In this document: piece by piece, positions 27,837-37,440 of the stretch
Position numbering within the stretch: the first letter of the stretch is position 1
How the letters are laid out: each line of letters begins with the position of its first letter
DNA from: JABMPO01 sp964539785
GTDB lineage: Bacteria > Fidelibacterota > Marinisomatia > Marinisomatales > TCS56
DNA: 58,103 nucleotides
Assembly: GCA_964539785.1 (NCBI GenBank)
Contig: CAZIJQ010000008.1
Span: 1-58,103, forward strand
Reading direction: 5' to 3'
Program-made: the position numbers and the translations under genes
Notes under the pieces: model-generated
The model's input: only the letters and a program-made list of their open reading frames with translations
The model's database searches: none
Told to the model about the DNA's origin: nothing

Positions 27837-29279
27837 ATGTCGGCTGTAGCAGTTGGATTTATCGTTTATCTGACCGGAATATTGGTTGTTGGTATCATAA
27901 CCTCCCGGATGACTAAATCGCTTCCGGATTACCTGCTGGCTGGACGCAAGTTGGGTCCCTGGGTTGTGGCATTTTCCGAACGAGCCTCTGGAGAAAGTGG
28001 CTGGATGCTACTTGGGTTGACCGGTCTCGCATTTGCCACCGGTCTGGGTGATCCTTCCGGTCTAAAACTGGAGCCTGCCATTTGGACGGCGATTGGTGGT
28101 GTAATCGGTATCTGGGCATCCTGGTTACTGATTGCTAAAAAATTACGTGTGGCAAGTGAAAAAATGGGTGCTTTAACATTGTCACGCTTTTTTGAATTGC
28201 GCTTTAGAAAATCCGATCCTGTTTTACGCCTTGTCTCCACAGCCATCATAACCTTTTGTTTTGCATTTTACATTGCTGCCCAATTTGATGCCGCCGGGAA
28301 ATCACTCGAAGCAGCTTTCGGCTGGCCTCATTTTTCGGGAGTGCTGGTCGGAGCAGCTATCATCGTATTCTACACATTAATGGGCGGTTTTTTTGCTGTC
28401 GCCTGGACAGATTTTATTCAGGGTTGGATTATGTTGGTGACGCTGGTAATTCTGCCACTGGTTACACTTTCTGTACTTGGTGGATTTAGTGGTCTTTCCG
28501 CCAGTATCAACGATATTAATCCGCAGTTTTTAACGATCACCGGCGGTCGTAGCGGCCTGAAATTGCTCAGCGGAATTCTGGGCGGATTTGGCGTAGGACT
28601 GGGATATATGGGGCAGCCCCATTTACTGGCACGTTATATGAGCATCAGATCGGTAAGCGAAATTAAGGTGGCACAGAAAATTGCCGGAGTGTGGGCGATT
28701 CTAGCTTATAGTGGTGCCGTTTTGATGGGGCTGGTAGCATTGGCTTATTTTGGTCCCGATTCATTCGCCGATCCTGAAAAAATGATGCCAGCTCTGGCAA
28801 TGGAAATTTTTCCAGCTTGGTTAGCTGGCATCCTGATTTGTGGTGCTTTAGCTGCCATGATGTCAACTGCTGATTCCCAACTCCTGGTTACTACATCTTC
28901 AATTTCAGAGGATGTTTATCATCAGACATTTAATCCTGAAATAAGTCAAAAACGTTTGTTGCTGATTTCCCGTGTAATAACATTGTTAATTGGAATTGTA
29001 GCAATATTCCTGGCTCGCCTGCCGCATTCCATCTTTGAAAAAGTATTGTTTGCCTGGGGTGGTTTGGGGGCGGCTTTTGGACCTGCCTTATTATTATCGC
29101 TGTGGTGGAATAAAGTTACCAGAGAAGGTGTATTAGCCGGAATGATCAGCGGTTTTGTTACTGTGATTATTTGGGAAAATTCTCCCCTTGGCAATGTGTT
29201 ATATTCATTGGTACCGGGTTTTATTATTGCATTGTTATCAATAATTTTTGTTAGTTTAATTTATAAAAAATCGGAATAA
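27837..29279 (+). CDS. Na+/solute symporter of the PutP (SSS) family
   Basis: A 480-residue inner-membrane transporter with about 13 hydrophobic helices. The N-terminal YLLAGRKLGPWVVAFSERASGESGWMLLGL region closely follows PutP, and AQFDAAGKSLEAAFGW and GFGVGLGYMGQPHLLARYMS are further PutP-like stretches. Sodium-driven proline uptake is the best guess; other amino acids or small solutes are possible. It follows uppP by 46 nt and precedes holA by 5 nt. Confidence 0.88.
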   Translation: MSAVAVGFIVYLTGILVVGIITSRMTKSLPDYLLAGRKLGPWVVAFSERASGESGWMLLGLTGLAFATGLGDPSGLKLEPAIWTAIGGVIGIWASWLLIAKKLRVASEKMGALTLSRFFELRFRKSDPVLRLVSTAIITFCFAFYIAAQFDAAGKSLEAAFGWPHFSGVLVGAAIIVFYTLMGGFFAVAWTDFIQGWIMLVTLVILPLVTLSVLGGFSGLSASINDINPQFLTITGGRSGLKLLSGILGGFGVGLGYMGQPHLLARYMSIRSVSEIKVAQKIAGVWAILAYSGAVLMGLVALAYFGPDSFADPEKMMPALAMEIFPAWLAGILICGALAAMMSTADSQLLVTTSSISEDVYHQTFNPEISQKRLLLISRVITLLIGIVAIFLARLPHSIFEKVLFAWGGLGAAFGPALLLSLWWNKVTREGVLAGMISGFVTVIIWENSPLGNVLYSLVPGFIIALLSIIFVSLIYKKSE

Positions 29280-29284
29280 ATAAC

Positions 29285-30268
29285 GTGGAATTGAAAACTG
29301 CTGTCAGAAGAATCAAGGACGGGAAAGTCGACCCGGTCTACTTGTTGAAGGGTGATGACCATTATCTGCAGCAGTTTGTCATCAAAGAAATTGAGCAGAC
29401 ATTTTTTGGTTCCGATGTTGTTGATCGACAATTGTTAATGCCGGATGAACTTAGCAACCGTGAAATTATTGAATCGATATTAAAGACCGATTTATTCAGT
29501 AGTCGTCGATTGTTTATTTTACGTAATGCCCATCAAATCCGTGATCCGTTTAAGAAACGGTTGGTTGAATATTGTCAAAATCCGGTTTCAAATCATTGTC
29601 TGGTCATAATTGATGACGAGTTTTCAAGTAAATACGCCATTATTCGCGATATCGGAAAAAATATCAACTCGATAAATACGACAAAACCTTTTGAGTCCGA
29701 ACTGCGAAAATGGATCGCATATTTTTTCAGTGAAAGAGGAAAACAGGTGACCGGAGAAGTCATTTCTGCCGTACTGGAAATTGCTGGTGATTCAGTATAT
29801 CATGCTGCCAATGAAGTTGAAAAAATATGTCTGGGCCTTGTGAACGAGGGAGAAATCACTGTTGATTTAGTTAAGAAATTTTCCGGCTGGCGTCGTGAAC
29901 ACCGACAATGGGAGTTTATTACTGCAATTGGTAATAAGCAGGAATCCCAATCCATTTTACTTGGTAAAACCCTTTTAGCACAGGGTATCTCTCTGATAGC
30001 ATTGTTATATCAGCTTTCGGCCTTGTTCCAAGAGATGTTGTTTATCAAAATGACAGTAGGAACTTCGCAAACCCGAACTGGTTATATACCACTATCAACC
30101 AGCGTAAGAAAAAAATTACCAGGATTTGCTCAACGCTATAACTACGCTGAAATTGAAAAGGCGCTGGAATTATTGGGCGCGATTGACTACCGGATAAAAA
30201 ATTATGTCATCAATGATGAAAATGAATTATCACTCTTTATCATTAACTTGTTCGGGTTCAATGAATAG
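29285..30268 (+). CDS. holA: DNA polymerase III delta subunit
   Basis: A 327-residue clamp-loader subunit that opens the sliding clamp during replication. Typical features are the VDPVYLLKGDDHYLQQFVIKEI opening (two pieces of the AAA-like domain 1), IIESILKTDLFSSRRLFILRNA, a mid-protein ISAVLEIAGDSVYHAANEVEKI region and the helical C-terminal collar domain ending IINLFGFNE. The start is GTG at 29285, without a strong ribosome site. Its 3' end overlaps the sigma-factor start by 8 nt. Confidence 0.93.
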   Translation: MELKTAVRRIKDGKVDPVYLLKGDDHYLQQFVIKEIEQTFFGSDVVDRQLLMPDELSNREIIESILKTDLFSSRRLFILRNAHQIRDPFKKRLVEYCQNPVSNHCLVIIDDEFSSKYAIIRDIGKNINSINTTKPFESELRKWIAYFFSERGKQVTGEVISAVLEIAGDSVYHAANEVEKICLGLVNEGEITVDLVKKFSGWRREHRQWEFITAIGNKQESQSILLGKTLLAQGISLIALLYQLSALFQEMLFIKMTVGTSQTRTGYIPLSTSVRKKLPGFAQRYNYAEIEKALELLGAIDYRIKNYVINDENELSLFIINLFGFNE

Positions 30269-30833
30269 TCCCTACATTTATACTGACGAGGAATTGATTG
30301 CCCGTTTTCAAAAAGGTGATGAACAGGCTTATGTCGAGCTGGTAAACCGTTATCGCGATCGGCTTTTGAATTTTGCTTATCGATTCGTAAATGATGAAGA
30401 GCAAGCAGAGGATGTAGTTCAGGATACTTTGCTGAAGCTATATACACACCGACATTATTATCGTAACATTGCCAAATTTTCGACCTGGATATACACAATT
30501 GCCGGCAATCTTGCCAAAACGGAATTACGGAAACGGAAGCGCCATAAGGTAACGAATCTTAGTCAAATGGGTCGGCAAGAACAGGAGTATGAGCTGCCAG
30601 CTACCGAGGCGGAGACCGGACAAAAAGTTGATGGTCACTATGCCGGTAAGCAAATTCAACAGGCTATACAGATGCTGCCGCTGCATTTCAGAACGGTGAT
30701 TATTTTACGTGATATTCAGGAACTTTCTTACGAAGAAATAAGTAATATAGTGGATGTTCCACTTGGCACGGTAAAATCTAGGATCAATCGTGCCCGGTTA
30801 CAATTGCAGAAAGCATTAAAAGATTTAAAATAA
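30261..30833 (+). CDS. ECF-type RNA polymerase sigma factor
   Basis: A 190-residue sigma-70 family protein of the extracytoplasmic-function class. Region 2 (about 10-80) contains EQAYVELVNRYRDRLLNFAYRF and EDVVQDTLLKLY. Region 4 (about 125-180) has LPLHFRTVIILRDIQELSYEEI in two pieces, then VPLGTVKSRINRARLQLQ. The ATG at 30261 is chosen because residues encoded upstream of it belong to holA and are not sigma-like. A membrane-anchored partner follows 16 nt later, so it is probably held inactive until an envelope signal. In Porphyromonas an ECF factor (SigP) works with PorX; a similar link here is only a hypothesis. Confidence 0.93.
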   Translation: MNSPYIYTDEELIARFQKGDEQAYVELVNRYRDRLLNFAYRFVNDEEQAEDVVQDTLLKLYTHRHYYRNIAKFSTWIYTIAGNLAKTELRKRKRHKVTNLSQMGRQEQEYELPATEAETGQKVDGHYAGKQIQQAIQMLPLHFRTVIILRDIQELSYEEISNIVDVPLGTVKSRINRARLQLQKALKDLK

Positions 30834-30849
30834 GGAGAACCTTATATCG

Positions 30850-31383
30850 ATGGATCGTTATCAGTTTGAGGATCTTATTTCTGAATATTTAGAAGGTAGT
30901 TTAAGTCAATTGCGGCGTACCGAATTTGAAGAATTTATGTCTGCAAATAACGATTGTCGTCTGCAAGTTGAATCCATGCAGCAAATCATATCTTCATTGA
31001 ATTCCTTACCCAAGCTAAATACTTCGCCAACCTTTATGTCCAACCTTATGCGGCGAGTCGAAACGGCCAAAATAGCAGAACCAGGATCTGACATTATAGA
31101 AAAAAAAATACCGGCTACCCTATTTGGCTTTACTCCGGCTTATGCCGGGATGATCGGGGTGGTATTCATTGCTATTATTGTTGTGGCTTTTGAGTTGATA
31201 CCAAACCAATCCGGGCAAGTCAATGCTCTACCTGTTATTGCCAAAACCGAGCAACAGCAAATATTGCCAACTACAACCACTCATCTGGCAAAGGGTGAAT
31301 CAGAGGTTCCTGATTCCACAGCGACACCAAAAACATTACCAGATCATGATTTTCAGGATCAAATGATTCTGGTAAATGATTAG
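30850..31383 (+). CDS. Putative membrane anti-sigma factor without zinc motif
   Basis: A 177-residue protein with a helical N-terminal domain (about 1-75; FEDLISEYLEGSLSQLRRTEFEEFM), one transmembrane helix (about 96-117) and a short periplasmic tail. Position after an ECF sigma gene and this plan match anti-sigma factors. The zinc-binding His-x3-Cys-x2-Cys motif of the ZAS class is absent: only Cys36 is present and the first 60 residues contain no His. It could use a zinc-independent contact, or be a degenerate or non-ZAS type. AAGGAG overlaps the sigma stop, 12 nt before the ATG. Confidence 0.75.
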   Translation: MDRYQFEDLISEYLEGSLSQLRRTEFEEFMSANNDCRLQVESMQQIISSLNSLPKLNTSPTFMSNLMRRVETAKIAEPGSDIIEKKIPATLFGFTPAYAGMIGVVFIAIIVVAFELIPNQSGQVNALPVIAKTEQQQILPTTTTHLAKGESEVPDSTATPKTLPDHDFQDQMILVND

Positions 31384-31441
31384 AATAACTGATTTAATTC
31401 ATAGCTTTTTATAGATAAATAGTCTGTGTAATTTTTGGGAA

Positions 31442-33163
31442 ATGAGACTTCCCAAATTTAAAATTGATTCCACCAGGTTATGGTATAACCTGCTGATAGT
31501 CACACTGTTTGTATTACTATATGTTTTCCCCAAGCCCGATGGTGCAATTTTTAGTGCGGCCCGTATAATTATTGCTTTTGGAATCGTATTTGCTCTTTTT
31601 TATAATAATGGTATTACTAAAAAGATCAGTCCAAGTACCGTAACACTGGGCGATAATTCTGCCGATTCATTCAATGGCAATCACAGTATTGGGCAGAGTC
31701 GTTATTATTATGATAAACTACTGGGAAATATTTTTGACATTATTCAAGCAATGAATAGTGATTTTTCCGGTGCTGTGTACATGATCGATCCCTTGAGTAA
31801 TGGCTATACCCTGCAGAAAGCCACGGATGATCTATTCTATGATTTTGTGGGTATGGAAAATGACTTATATCAGGTTTTACTATCCAATCCGGACAGCATG
31901 TTGTTCCAACAAAAGGAAATGGGAGATAGCTGGAGCAATATACTGAAGTCTGAGGAATGGTTAGGCAGTGAATGTATTCTTGGTACTCGAATCATATTTC
32001 GGAATTCGACAGTTGGTACGCTTCTGATATATTCCGATCATTTTAATAAGTTTAAAGAACGTGATCGCGAAATTATTAGTAGTCTGGGAGTTTTTGTATC
32101 CGAGGGGATTGAAAATCTTGAACGTACCGAAGAATTAGTTTCGGACCGTGAAAACCATACTCGCATTACTGATATGCTGAATCGATTAAATATTGAAAAT
32201 ACCAGAAATGATATTTTTGAGGCCGTACGCACATTGTGTCATTCGCTATTTTTTTATGATAAACTTACCATATCAATGCGTAGTACCTATCCTGATACAG
32301 CCAAGATAGTACTGGTGGATGGATTTACTGAAGATATTACTGAGAAGGCAGAATTTAAGATATCGGATTCATTACATGGTCGACCTGTTCGAACTGGAAA
32401 ACCGATTCGAACTGCCTATTGGGACAAGGATTATGACGATACCGGACGGTTTATTGCTGGTGATAGCGAGCAATTCAATTTTATGTCGGTTGTTGGAGTT
32501 CCAATTGGGAATGGAACGGATACTCAAGGTGCATTGGTGTTAGAGCGGTTATCATCACGGATCTATAGCGAATCGGATCAATGGTTGCTGGAATCTCTGG
32601 CTCAGACAATTTATGCAGTGATGGAATGGTCAGATAAATATCAAATCGTATACCAACACGCAACTCACGACGGATTAACAGAGCTGCTGAATCACAAATC
32701 ATTTCTTGAGCGTTTTGAAGAGGAAATCAGTCGTTCATTGCGCTTTCAACAGGATTTGGTTTTACTGATGATGGATCTGGATAAATTTAAACGTATCAAT
32801 GATAATCACGGCCATTTGTACGGTGATTATGTTCTGTATACTGTTGCTCTCGTTCTAAAATCTTGTATTCGAAATATTGATGTGATCGCTCGTTATGGAG
32901 GTGAGGAATTTGCCATTCTACTTATAAACACCGATAAGCGAAAAGCCCAAGCTGTTGCCGATCGTATAGTGAAGTCAGTAGCCGGTCATAAATTTCACAA
33001 AGATAATATAGATGCAAGAATGACGATCAGTGTTGGATTAGCACAATTTCCGGAAGATGCTGACAGGATCAAAGATATGATTGCGCGCGCTGATGCCGCC
33101 ATGTATCGCGTTAAAGGGAAGGGTGGCAATGGGACCTTGATGCACAATCCTAATGAGAGTTAA
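31442..33163 (+). CDS. Membrane diguanylate cyclase (GAF-GGDEF)
   Basis: A 573-residue protein predicted to make cyclic di-GMP from GTP. Two transmembrane helices (about 13-30 and 36-54) are followed by one or two GAF-like sensor regions (about 90-220 and 240-395) joined by helices. The GGDEF domain (about 410-565) has the intact signature YGGEEF near 485, the metal-binding MMDLDKFKRIND stretch, and an RNID inhibitory I-site five residues before GGEEF, so product feedback is expected. It follows the sigma/anti-sigma pair by 58 nt. The sensed ligand cannot be told. Confidence 0.93.
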   Translation: MRLPKFKIDSTRLWYNLLIVTLFVLLYVFPKPDGAIFSAARIIIAFGIVFALFYNNGITKKISPSTVTLGDNSADSFNGNHSIGQSRYYYDKLLGNIFDIIQAMNSDFSGAVYMIDPLSNGYTLQKATDDLFYDFVGMENDLYQVLLSNPDSMLFQQKEMGDSWSNILKSEEWLGSECILGTRIIFRNSTVGTLLIYSDHFNKFKERDREIISSLGVFVSEGIENLERTEELVSDRENHTRITDMLNRLNIENTRNDIFEAVRTLCHSLFFYDKLTISMRSTYPDTAKIVLVDGFTEDITEKAEFKISDSLHGRPVRTGKPIRTAYWDKDYDDTGRFIAGDSEQFNFMSVVGVPIGNGTDTQGALVLERLSSRIYSESDQWLLESLAQTIYAVMEWSDKYQIVYQHATHDGLTELLNHKSFLERFEEEISRSLRFQQDLVLLMMDLDKFKRINDNHGHLYGDYVLYTVALVLKSCIRNIDVIARYGGEEFAILLINTDKRKAQAVADRIVKSVAGHKFHKDNIDARMTISVGLAQFPEDADRIKDMIARADAAMYRVKGKGGNGTLMHNPNES

Positions 33164-33196
33164 ATCATATTTTCTTTGGGAACTCTTAGTGTTTCA

Positions 33197-33225
33197 TTGA
33201 TTACATTGTTATGGAATGATAATAT
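33197..33225 (+). promoter_or_regulatory. Predicted sigma-70-like promoter of the TPR lipoprotein operon
   Basis: TTGATT at 33197-33202 and TAATAT at 33220-33225 are separated by 17 nt, and the ATG is at 33242. The spacing and TAATAT box match the site at 8481-8509. The leader would be only about 10 nt. Confidence 0.45.
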
Positions 33226-33241
33226 TTTGCGGAATACAAAG

Positions 33242-34855
33242 ATGAATGTAACTGTTAGTACTAAACCAGTTGTGAGATTTTCTGCGCTGGTATTAAGTGT
33301 ATTGGTGCTTGTTTCCTGTACTCAGATTCCGAAACCCCAGCCACAGATGCCTGCTGTTGAAACAACTCCTGATAGATTAGAAATTGACAGCGAAACTCTG
33401 AGCCATTTCATGGATGGACAGATGTATTTCAATCAGGGTGATTATGCCATGGCTGTGTTGGAATATCAGGATGCCCTATTGGCTGATTCCTCTATTAGCA
33501 CAATCCACATCTCGTTGGCTGAAGCATACTGGCGATTAGGAAAAGAAGGACGGTCTGAACAGCAGCTAAAATTGGCGCTGCTGAAAAATCCGGATGATGT
33601 TGAAGCTAGTAAAATGCTGGCCCATCAATATATCATTCGAAAAATGTATACTGATGCTGAAAAGATATACTTGGTTCTGTGGGAAAAGCATCCCCAGGAA
33701 ATTGATTATGGATATGCCTTAGCAAATATTGCAAAAGTGCAGAAAAAATACCAGTCTGCGTTGGATACTTATATTAAAATTAGCGTCAGATTTCCCGATC
33801 AGATCATTCCATTGGAAAATGCAGCACAGATAGCATTAGCTACGCAGGATATGCAAAAAGCGCAGTCCTTGTTTGAAAGTCTGATAAAACTTGATCCTAA
33901 TAATTTAGAATATTTAAAAACATTAAGCGATATATCTATTTTGAACGGCAATTTCCCCAGAGGGATGGATTTACTTGTCAGACTCATTGAATTAGACAGC
34001 GAAAACATTGAAATGAAATTGCGTTTGGGGACACTATATTATGAAAATAATCAGAAAGAGGATGCCTTAGCGGTTTTTGAATCGCTTTATGATGAAGATA
34101 ATATCGAACCTTTAGTATTATACTTTTTAGCAACTTTGATGGCTGAAAAAGATGATTTAATCAAATCCGAACAATATGCCAGGGAGTCAATTTCCAGATT
34201 TCCTAATGAACCACGAGGTTATGGTAACCTATCATTAGTAGAGCTGCAACATAAAAATGTTGATGAGGCAATCCGGATACTTCTGGACGGTAGAGAAAAG
34301 GCGACCGATGATTTCACATTAAATTATCTGCTAGGGACCTGTTATCAGTTAAAATTGGATTATGGTACTGCTGAGCGGTATCTATTGAAAGCGTTGGAGA
34401 TTTATCCCGACTCAATCCATGGGCGACAGACTCTGGCATTAATTTATGATACGACAGAAGAATGGATGAAATCCGATTCATTATATGAGCTCCTTATTGA
34501 CAATGATCAGGTTAATGCTCAGACGCTGAATAATTACGCTTATAGCCTGGCTGAGCGCGGTGTTTCGCTGAATAAGGCAAAATCGATGGCGGAAAAAGCG
34601 ATCACAATCGAACCTGATAATGGTGCCTATCTCGATACAATCGGATGGATACATTTCAAATTGGGGAATATGAGTAAGGCACATAATTATGTTAAAAAGG
34701 CAGTAAAATTAGATGACACAAACGCCGTAGTGCTGGAACATCTAGGTGATATTCTGATCCAAAGAAATAAAATTCAAGAAGCTCGTGACATTTATAAGCA
34801 AGCCTATGAATTAGATCCTGATAATTTGGAGCTGAAAACAAAGGCTGGTGAATAA
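33242..34855 (+). CDS. TPR-repeat lipoprotein
   Basis: A lipoprotein of about 537 residues. The ATG at 33242 is chosen because it gives a clean signal peptide with lipobox LVSC (Cys26). The upstream in-frame codons from 33176 overlap the predicted promoter and add a non-signal-like extension. A Pro-rich linker leads into about 13 tetratricopeptide repeats covering the rest (for example MYFNQGDYAMAVLEYQDAL, then AHNYVKKAVKLDDTNAVVLE). Such proteins sit on the periplasmic face of the outer membrane and organise assembly complexes. It directly precedes a LolB-like lipoprotein gene, suggesting a role in lipoprotein or outer-membrane biogenesis. Confidence 0.88.
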   Translation: MNVTVSTKPVVRFSALVLSVLVLVSCTQIPKPQPQMPAVETTPDRLEIDSETLSHFMDGQMYFNQGDYAMAVLEYQDALLADSSISTIHISLAEAYWRLGKEGRSEQQLKLALLKNPDDVEASKMLAHQYIIRKMYTDAEKIYLVLWEKHPQEIDYGYALANIAKVQKKYQSALDTYIKISVRFPDQIIPLENAAQIALATQDMQKAQSLFESLIKLDPNNLEYLKTLSDISILNGNFPRGMDLLVRLIELDSENIEMKLRLGTLYYENNQKEDALAVFESLYDEDNIEPLVLYFLATLMAEKDDLIKSEQYARESISRFPNEPRGYGNLSLVELQHKNVDEAIRILLDGREKATDDFTLNYLLGTCYQLKLDYGTAERYLLKALEIYPDSIHGRQTLALIYDTTEEWMKSDSLYELLIDNDQVNAQTLNNYAYSLAERGVSLNKAKSMAEKAITIEPDNGAYLDTIGWIHFKLGNMSKAHNYVKKAVKLDDTNAVVLEHLGDILIQRNKIQEARDIYKQAYELDPDNLELKTKAGE

Positions 34856-34857
34856 TC

Positions 34858-35445
34858 ATTTATAAATTCCTCCTATTAGGAATTTATTTTGCATTAATCG
34901 GTTGTAGTCACTGGATAGCTTCAGCAATTTCGGTGAGCGAATCCGGAATTCCGGAGACGGGTTTGTATCAGCAGTTGATGAGTGAAAATAATTTTGTGAG
35001 TGGTCAGGGATTTACAATCCAATCTGGGGTATTATCAAACCGCACTACCTTTATTTTTTTTAGCTCCTGGGATTCACTTTCTATTCAATTCAAAGATATA
35101 TTTGGTCGAAGGGTATTGGTAATTAATGCATTTGGGGATGATGTACGCTTCTGGGATATCATGAATAATCGGATTCATTCTGCTGGTGACCTTCAGGAAG
35201 ATAGTATGAAAGTCTGGCAGCTAACTGCAGATGATCTTAGAATGATTTTCTGGGGCTGTCCGGTAGCAAGTGAATCTTATCTAAACATTGATTTTACATA
35301 TGAGGAAACAGGCGTAGGTTTATTAGTTGAAAAAGTACTGATCACCCCAGATAATGACCAAAAAATCGAAATACAATTTTCTCAGCGATACTGGGGAGAC
35401 GCGGCATCCGGGAGATTTTTAAAGATTCCCGGGTTAATTAATTAA
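34858..35445 (+). CDS. LolB-like (DUF4292-like) outer-membrane lipoprotein with non-canonical start
   Basis: The first canonical start, GTG at 34933, gives a 170-residue protein without a signal. The frame is open upstream to the end of the TPR gene and encodes a textbook lipoprotein signal: IYKFLLLGIYFALIGC with lipobox LIGC. The likely start is therefore ATT at 34858 (195 residues; ATC 34855 or ATA 34852 are alternatives), with GGTG 7 nt upstream. The mature part has the LolB/DUF4292-type strand order, with FFSSWDSLSIQFKDIFGRR and a late DDLRMIFWG, as in proteins that accept lipoproteins at the outer membrane. The family call is by pattern only. Confidence 0.62.
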   Translation: MYKFLLLGIYFALIGCSHWIASAISVSESGIPETGLYQQLMSENNFVSGQGFTIQSGVLSNRTTFIFFSSWDSLSIQFKDIFGRRVLVINAFGDDVRFWDIMNNRIHSAGDLQEDSMKVWQLTADDLRMIFWGCPVASESYLNIDFTYEETGVGLLVEKVLITPDNDQKIEIQFSQRYWGDAASGRFLKIPGLIN

Positions 35446-35464
35446 TAAAATTCAGATGTAACTC

Positions 35465-36391
35465 ATGAAAACCATATCAGTAGTCATACCAATTTACAAT
35501 GAATTGGAATCCTTACCGGAATTGATTCAACAATTAGTAGCGCCACTAGCTGTTTATGAAAAGCGGGAAATAATATTTGTTGACGACGGCAGCACCGATG
35601 GCTCAGCTGAATATTTAACAGAAATATCGCAAAAAAATGACGATATTATTCTGATTCGATTCCATCGTAATTATGGCAAATCAGCAGCTTTGGCTGAAGG
35701 CTTTAAGCATGCCGAAGGAGAATATGTCGTTACAATGGATGCCGATTTACAGGATGATCCGGCTGAGATTGCCAATCTCCACTCCAAAATAGATGAAGGC
35801 TTTGATTTGGTATCGGGCTGGAAAAAGGAACGTCACGATCCGTTCACAAAAACCTTTCCATCCAAAGTCTGGAATTTTATGACACGCGTGGTAACCGGTG
35901 TTAAAATCCATGATTTTAATTGTGGTTTAAAGATGTATCGTAAAGCGGTCGTTAAATCTTTGGAAATTTATGGTGGGCGACACCGTTATATCCCGGCAAT
36001 GGCCGGACAGAAGAAGTTTCGTGTTGGTGAAATTGTCGTCAATCATCGCCCAAGAATTCATGGAGTGACTAAATACGGAGGTGCCAGGTTTTTCCATGGT
36101 ATTTTCGATTTAATTACGATTATGTTTCTTTCGCGGTTTACTCAACACCCTTTGCATTTATTTGGCAGTATTGGTATGCTGGGTCTGGCTGTCGGTTTCC
36201 TAGCGGAAATCTATGTTTTGTATCTGAAATATATAGTTGGTCATGCCTTCCAGCAGCATATGGCATTATTGATGTTTGGAGTCATGCTGATTGTTATTGG
36301 AATCCAGTTTATATCACTTGGTCTATTGGGCGAAATGATAGCTCAGTCTACCCAGGGGCGGGAAGACCGAGTGAAAAAAATTATTAAATAG
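35465..36391 (+). CDS. Family 2 glycosyltransferase with C-terminal membrane helices (DPM1/GtrB-like)
   Basis: A 308-residue enzyme predicted to charge undecaprenyl phosphate with a sugar. The GT-A fold has SVVIPIYNELESLPELI, FVDDGSTDGS, the DAD metal motif in VTMDADLQDDP and a HDFNCGLKMYR segment typical of DPM1/ArnC/GtrB proteins. Two transmembrane helices follow (about 232-257 and 268-294). It opens the glycan locus; the next GT2 gene begins 17 nt downstream. The sugar is unknown. Confidence 0.9.
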   Translation: MKTISVVIPIYNELESLPELIQQLVAPLAVYEKREIIFVDDGSTDGSAEYLTEISQKNDDIILIRFHRNYGKSAALAEGFKHAEGEYVVTMDADLQDDPAEIANLHSKIDEGFDLVSGWKKERHDPFTKTFPSKVWNFMTRVVTGVKIHDFNCGLKMYRKAVVKSLEIYGGRHRYIPAMAGQKKFRVGEIVVNHRPRIHGVTKYGGARFFHGIFDLITIMFLSRFTQHPLHLFGSIGMLGLAVGFLAEIYVLYLKYIVGHAFQQHMALLMFGVMLIVIGIQFISLGLLGEMIAQSTQGREDRVKKIIK

Positions 36392-36408
36392 AGCAAAGCG
36401 AGAGATTT

Positions 36409-37440
36409 GTGGTGACCACTAAGTTATTGATTTCTGTAATAACTCCAACATTTAATCGTTTGGCCGAATTAAAATATCTTATAGATTCCCTTCAACGTCA
36501 AACAATTTCTCCAGAATTATTTGAAGTAATAATTTCCGATGATGGCTCCAATGATTGCACTAAGGATTATGTTCAGTCTCGAGCCCGGGAAGTAGATTTT
36601 AATCTACGTTTCATCAAACAAACTAATCAAGGTCCAGGTGCTGCCCGGAATCATGGATTGGTAGAAGCCAGGGGCGAACTATATTTATTTATTGATTCGG
36701 ATTGTGAAGCAGAATCGACCTGGATTGAGAAAATTTATAAATTATATAAGAATGATGAGTTTGATGCCTGTGGTGGTCCGGATGGTGCTAAAGATGATTT
36801 TACACCACTGCAGAAGGCGATTGATTTTGCTATGACATCATTTTTTACCACCGGTGGAATGCGTGGTCACAGCGAAAAAATGCTGGCTAAATTCTATCCC
36901 CGTTCGCACAATATGGGAATGACGCGAAAGTTGTATAATCAGGTTGGTGGTTTTGGTTCGCTACGCCATGGTCAGGACATTGAACTGAGTCACCGAATCC
37001 GGTCCATTGGTGCCCGAGTTAAATTTATTCCTGACGCAATTGTTTACCATCGCCGACGCACTAGCCTCAAACGTTTTTTTAAGCAGGTTTTCAATTGGGG
37101 AGTTGCCCGAGTTAATCTGGGCAAAATCAGTTCCGATATGCTGGAGCCGATTCACTTCATGCCAGCATTGGTGACAATTCTTACTATTTCAATTTTTGTT
37201 GGCAGCATTTACTGTCCAAATGTATTTCTACCATTAATATTTTTAGGATTTGCGGGCTTATTAGTACTGGCCACTTCGGCTGGAATTCGCTCGAAGAGCA
37301 TCGGCGTATTTGGGTATGCATCGTTGACAATACCATTTCAGATTTTTGGTTATGGAAGTGGTTTTATCGTTTCCTTTGTCAAACGCTATATTTTTGGTTT
37401 AGGCGAATGGCGTGGGTTCAGCAAAAGGTATTATAATTGA
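36409..37440 (+). CDS. Family 2 glycosyltransferase, membrane-associated
   Basis: A 343-residue GT2 enzyme starting at the first of two consecutive GTG codons. It has SVITPTFNRLAELKYLI, ISDDGSND, GPGAARNHG, the DSD metal motif in YLFIDSDCEAE, and a catalytic-type RHGQDIELSHRI stretch. Hydrophobic helices near the C-terminus (about 245-320) suggest membrane attachment. It overlaps the next gene by 4 nt. It probably adds a sugar to a lipid-linked glycan; donor and acceptor unknown. Confidence 0.88.
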   Translation: MVTTKLLISVITPTFNRLAELKYLIDSLQRQTISPELFEVIISDDGSNDCTKDYVQSRAREVDFNLRFIKQTNQGPGAARNHGLVEARGELYLFIDSDCEAESTWIEKIYKLYKNDEFDACGGPDGAKDDFTPLQKAIDFAMTSFFTTGGMRGHSEKMLAKFYPRSHNMGMTRKLYNQVGGFGSLRHGQDIELSHRIRSIGARVKFIPDAIVYHRRRTSLKRFFKQVFNWGVARVNLGKISSDMLEPIHFMPALVTILTISIFVGSIYCPNVFLPLIFLGFAGLLVLATSAGIRSKSIGVFGYASLTIPFQIFGYGSGFIVSFVKRYIFGLGEWRGFSKRYYN

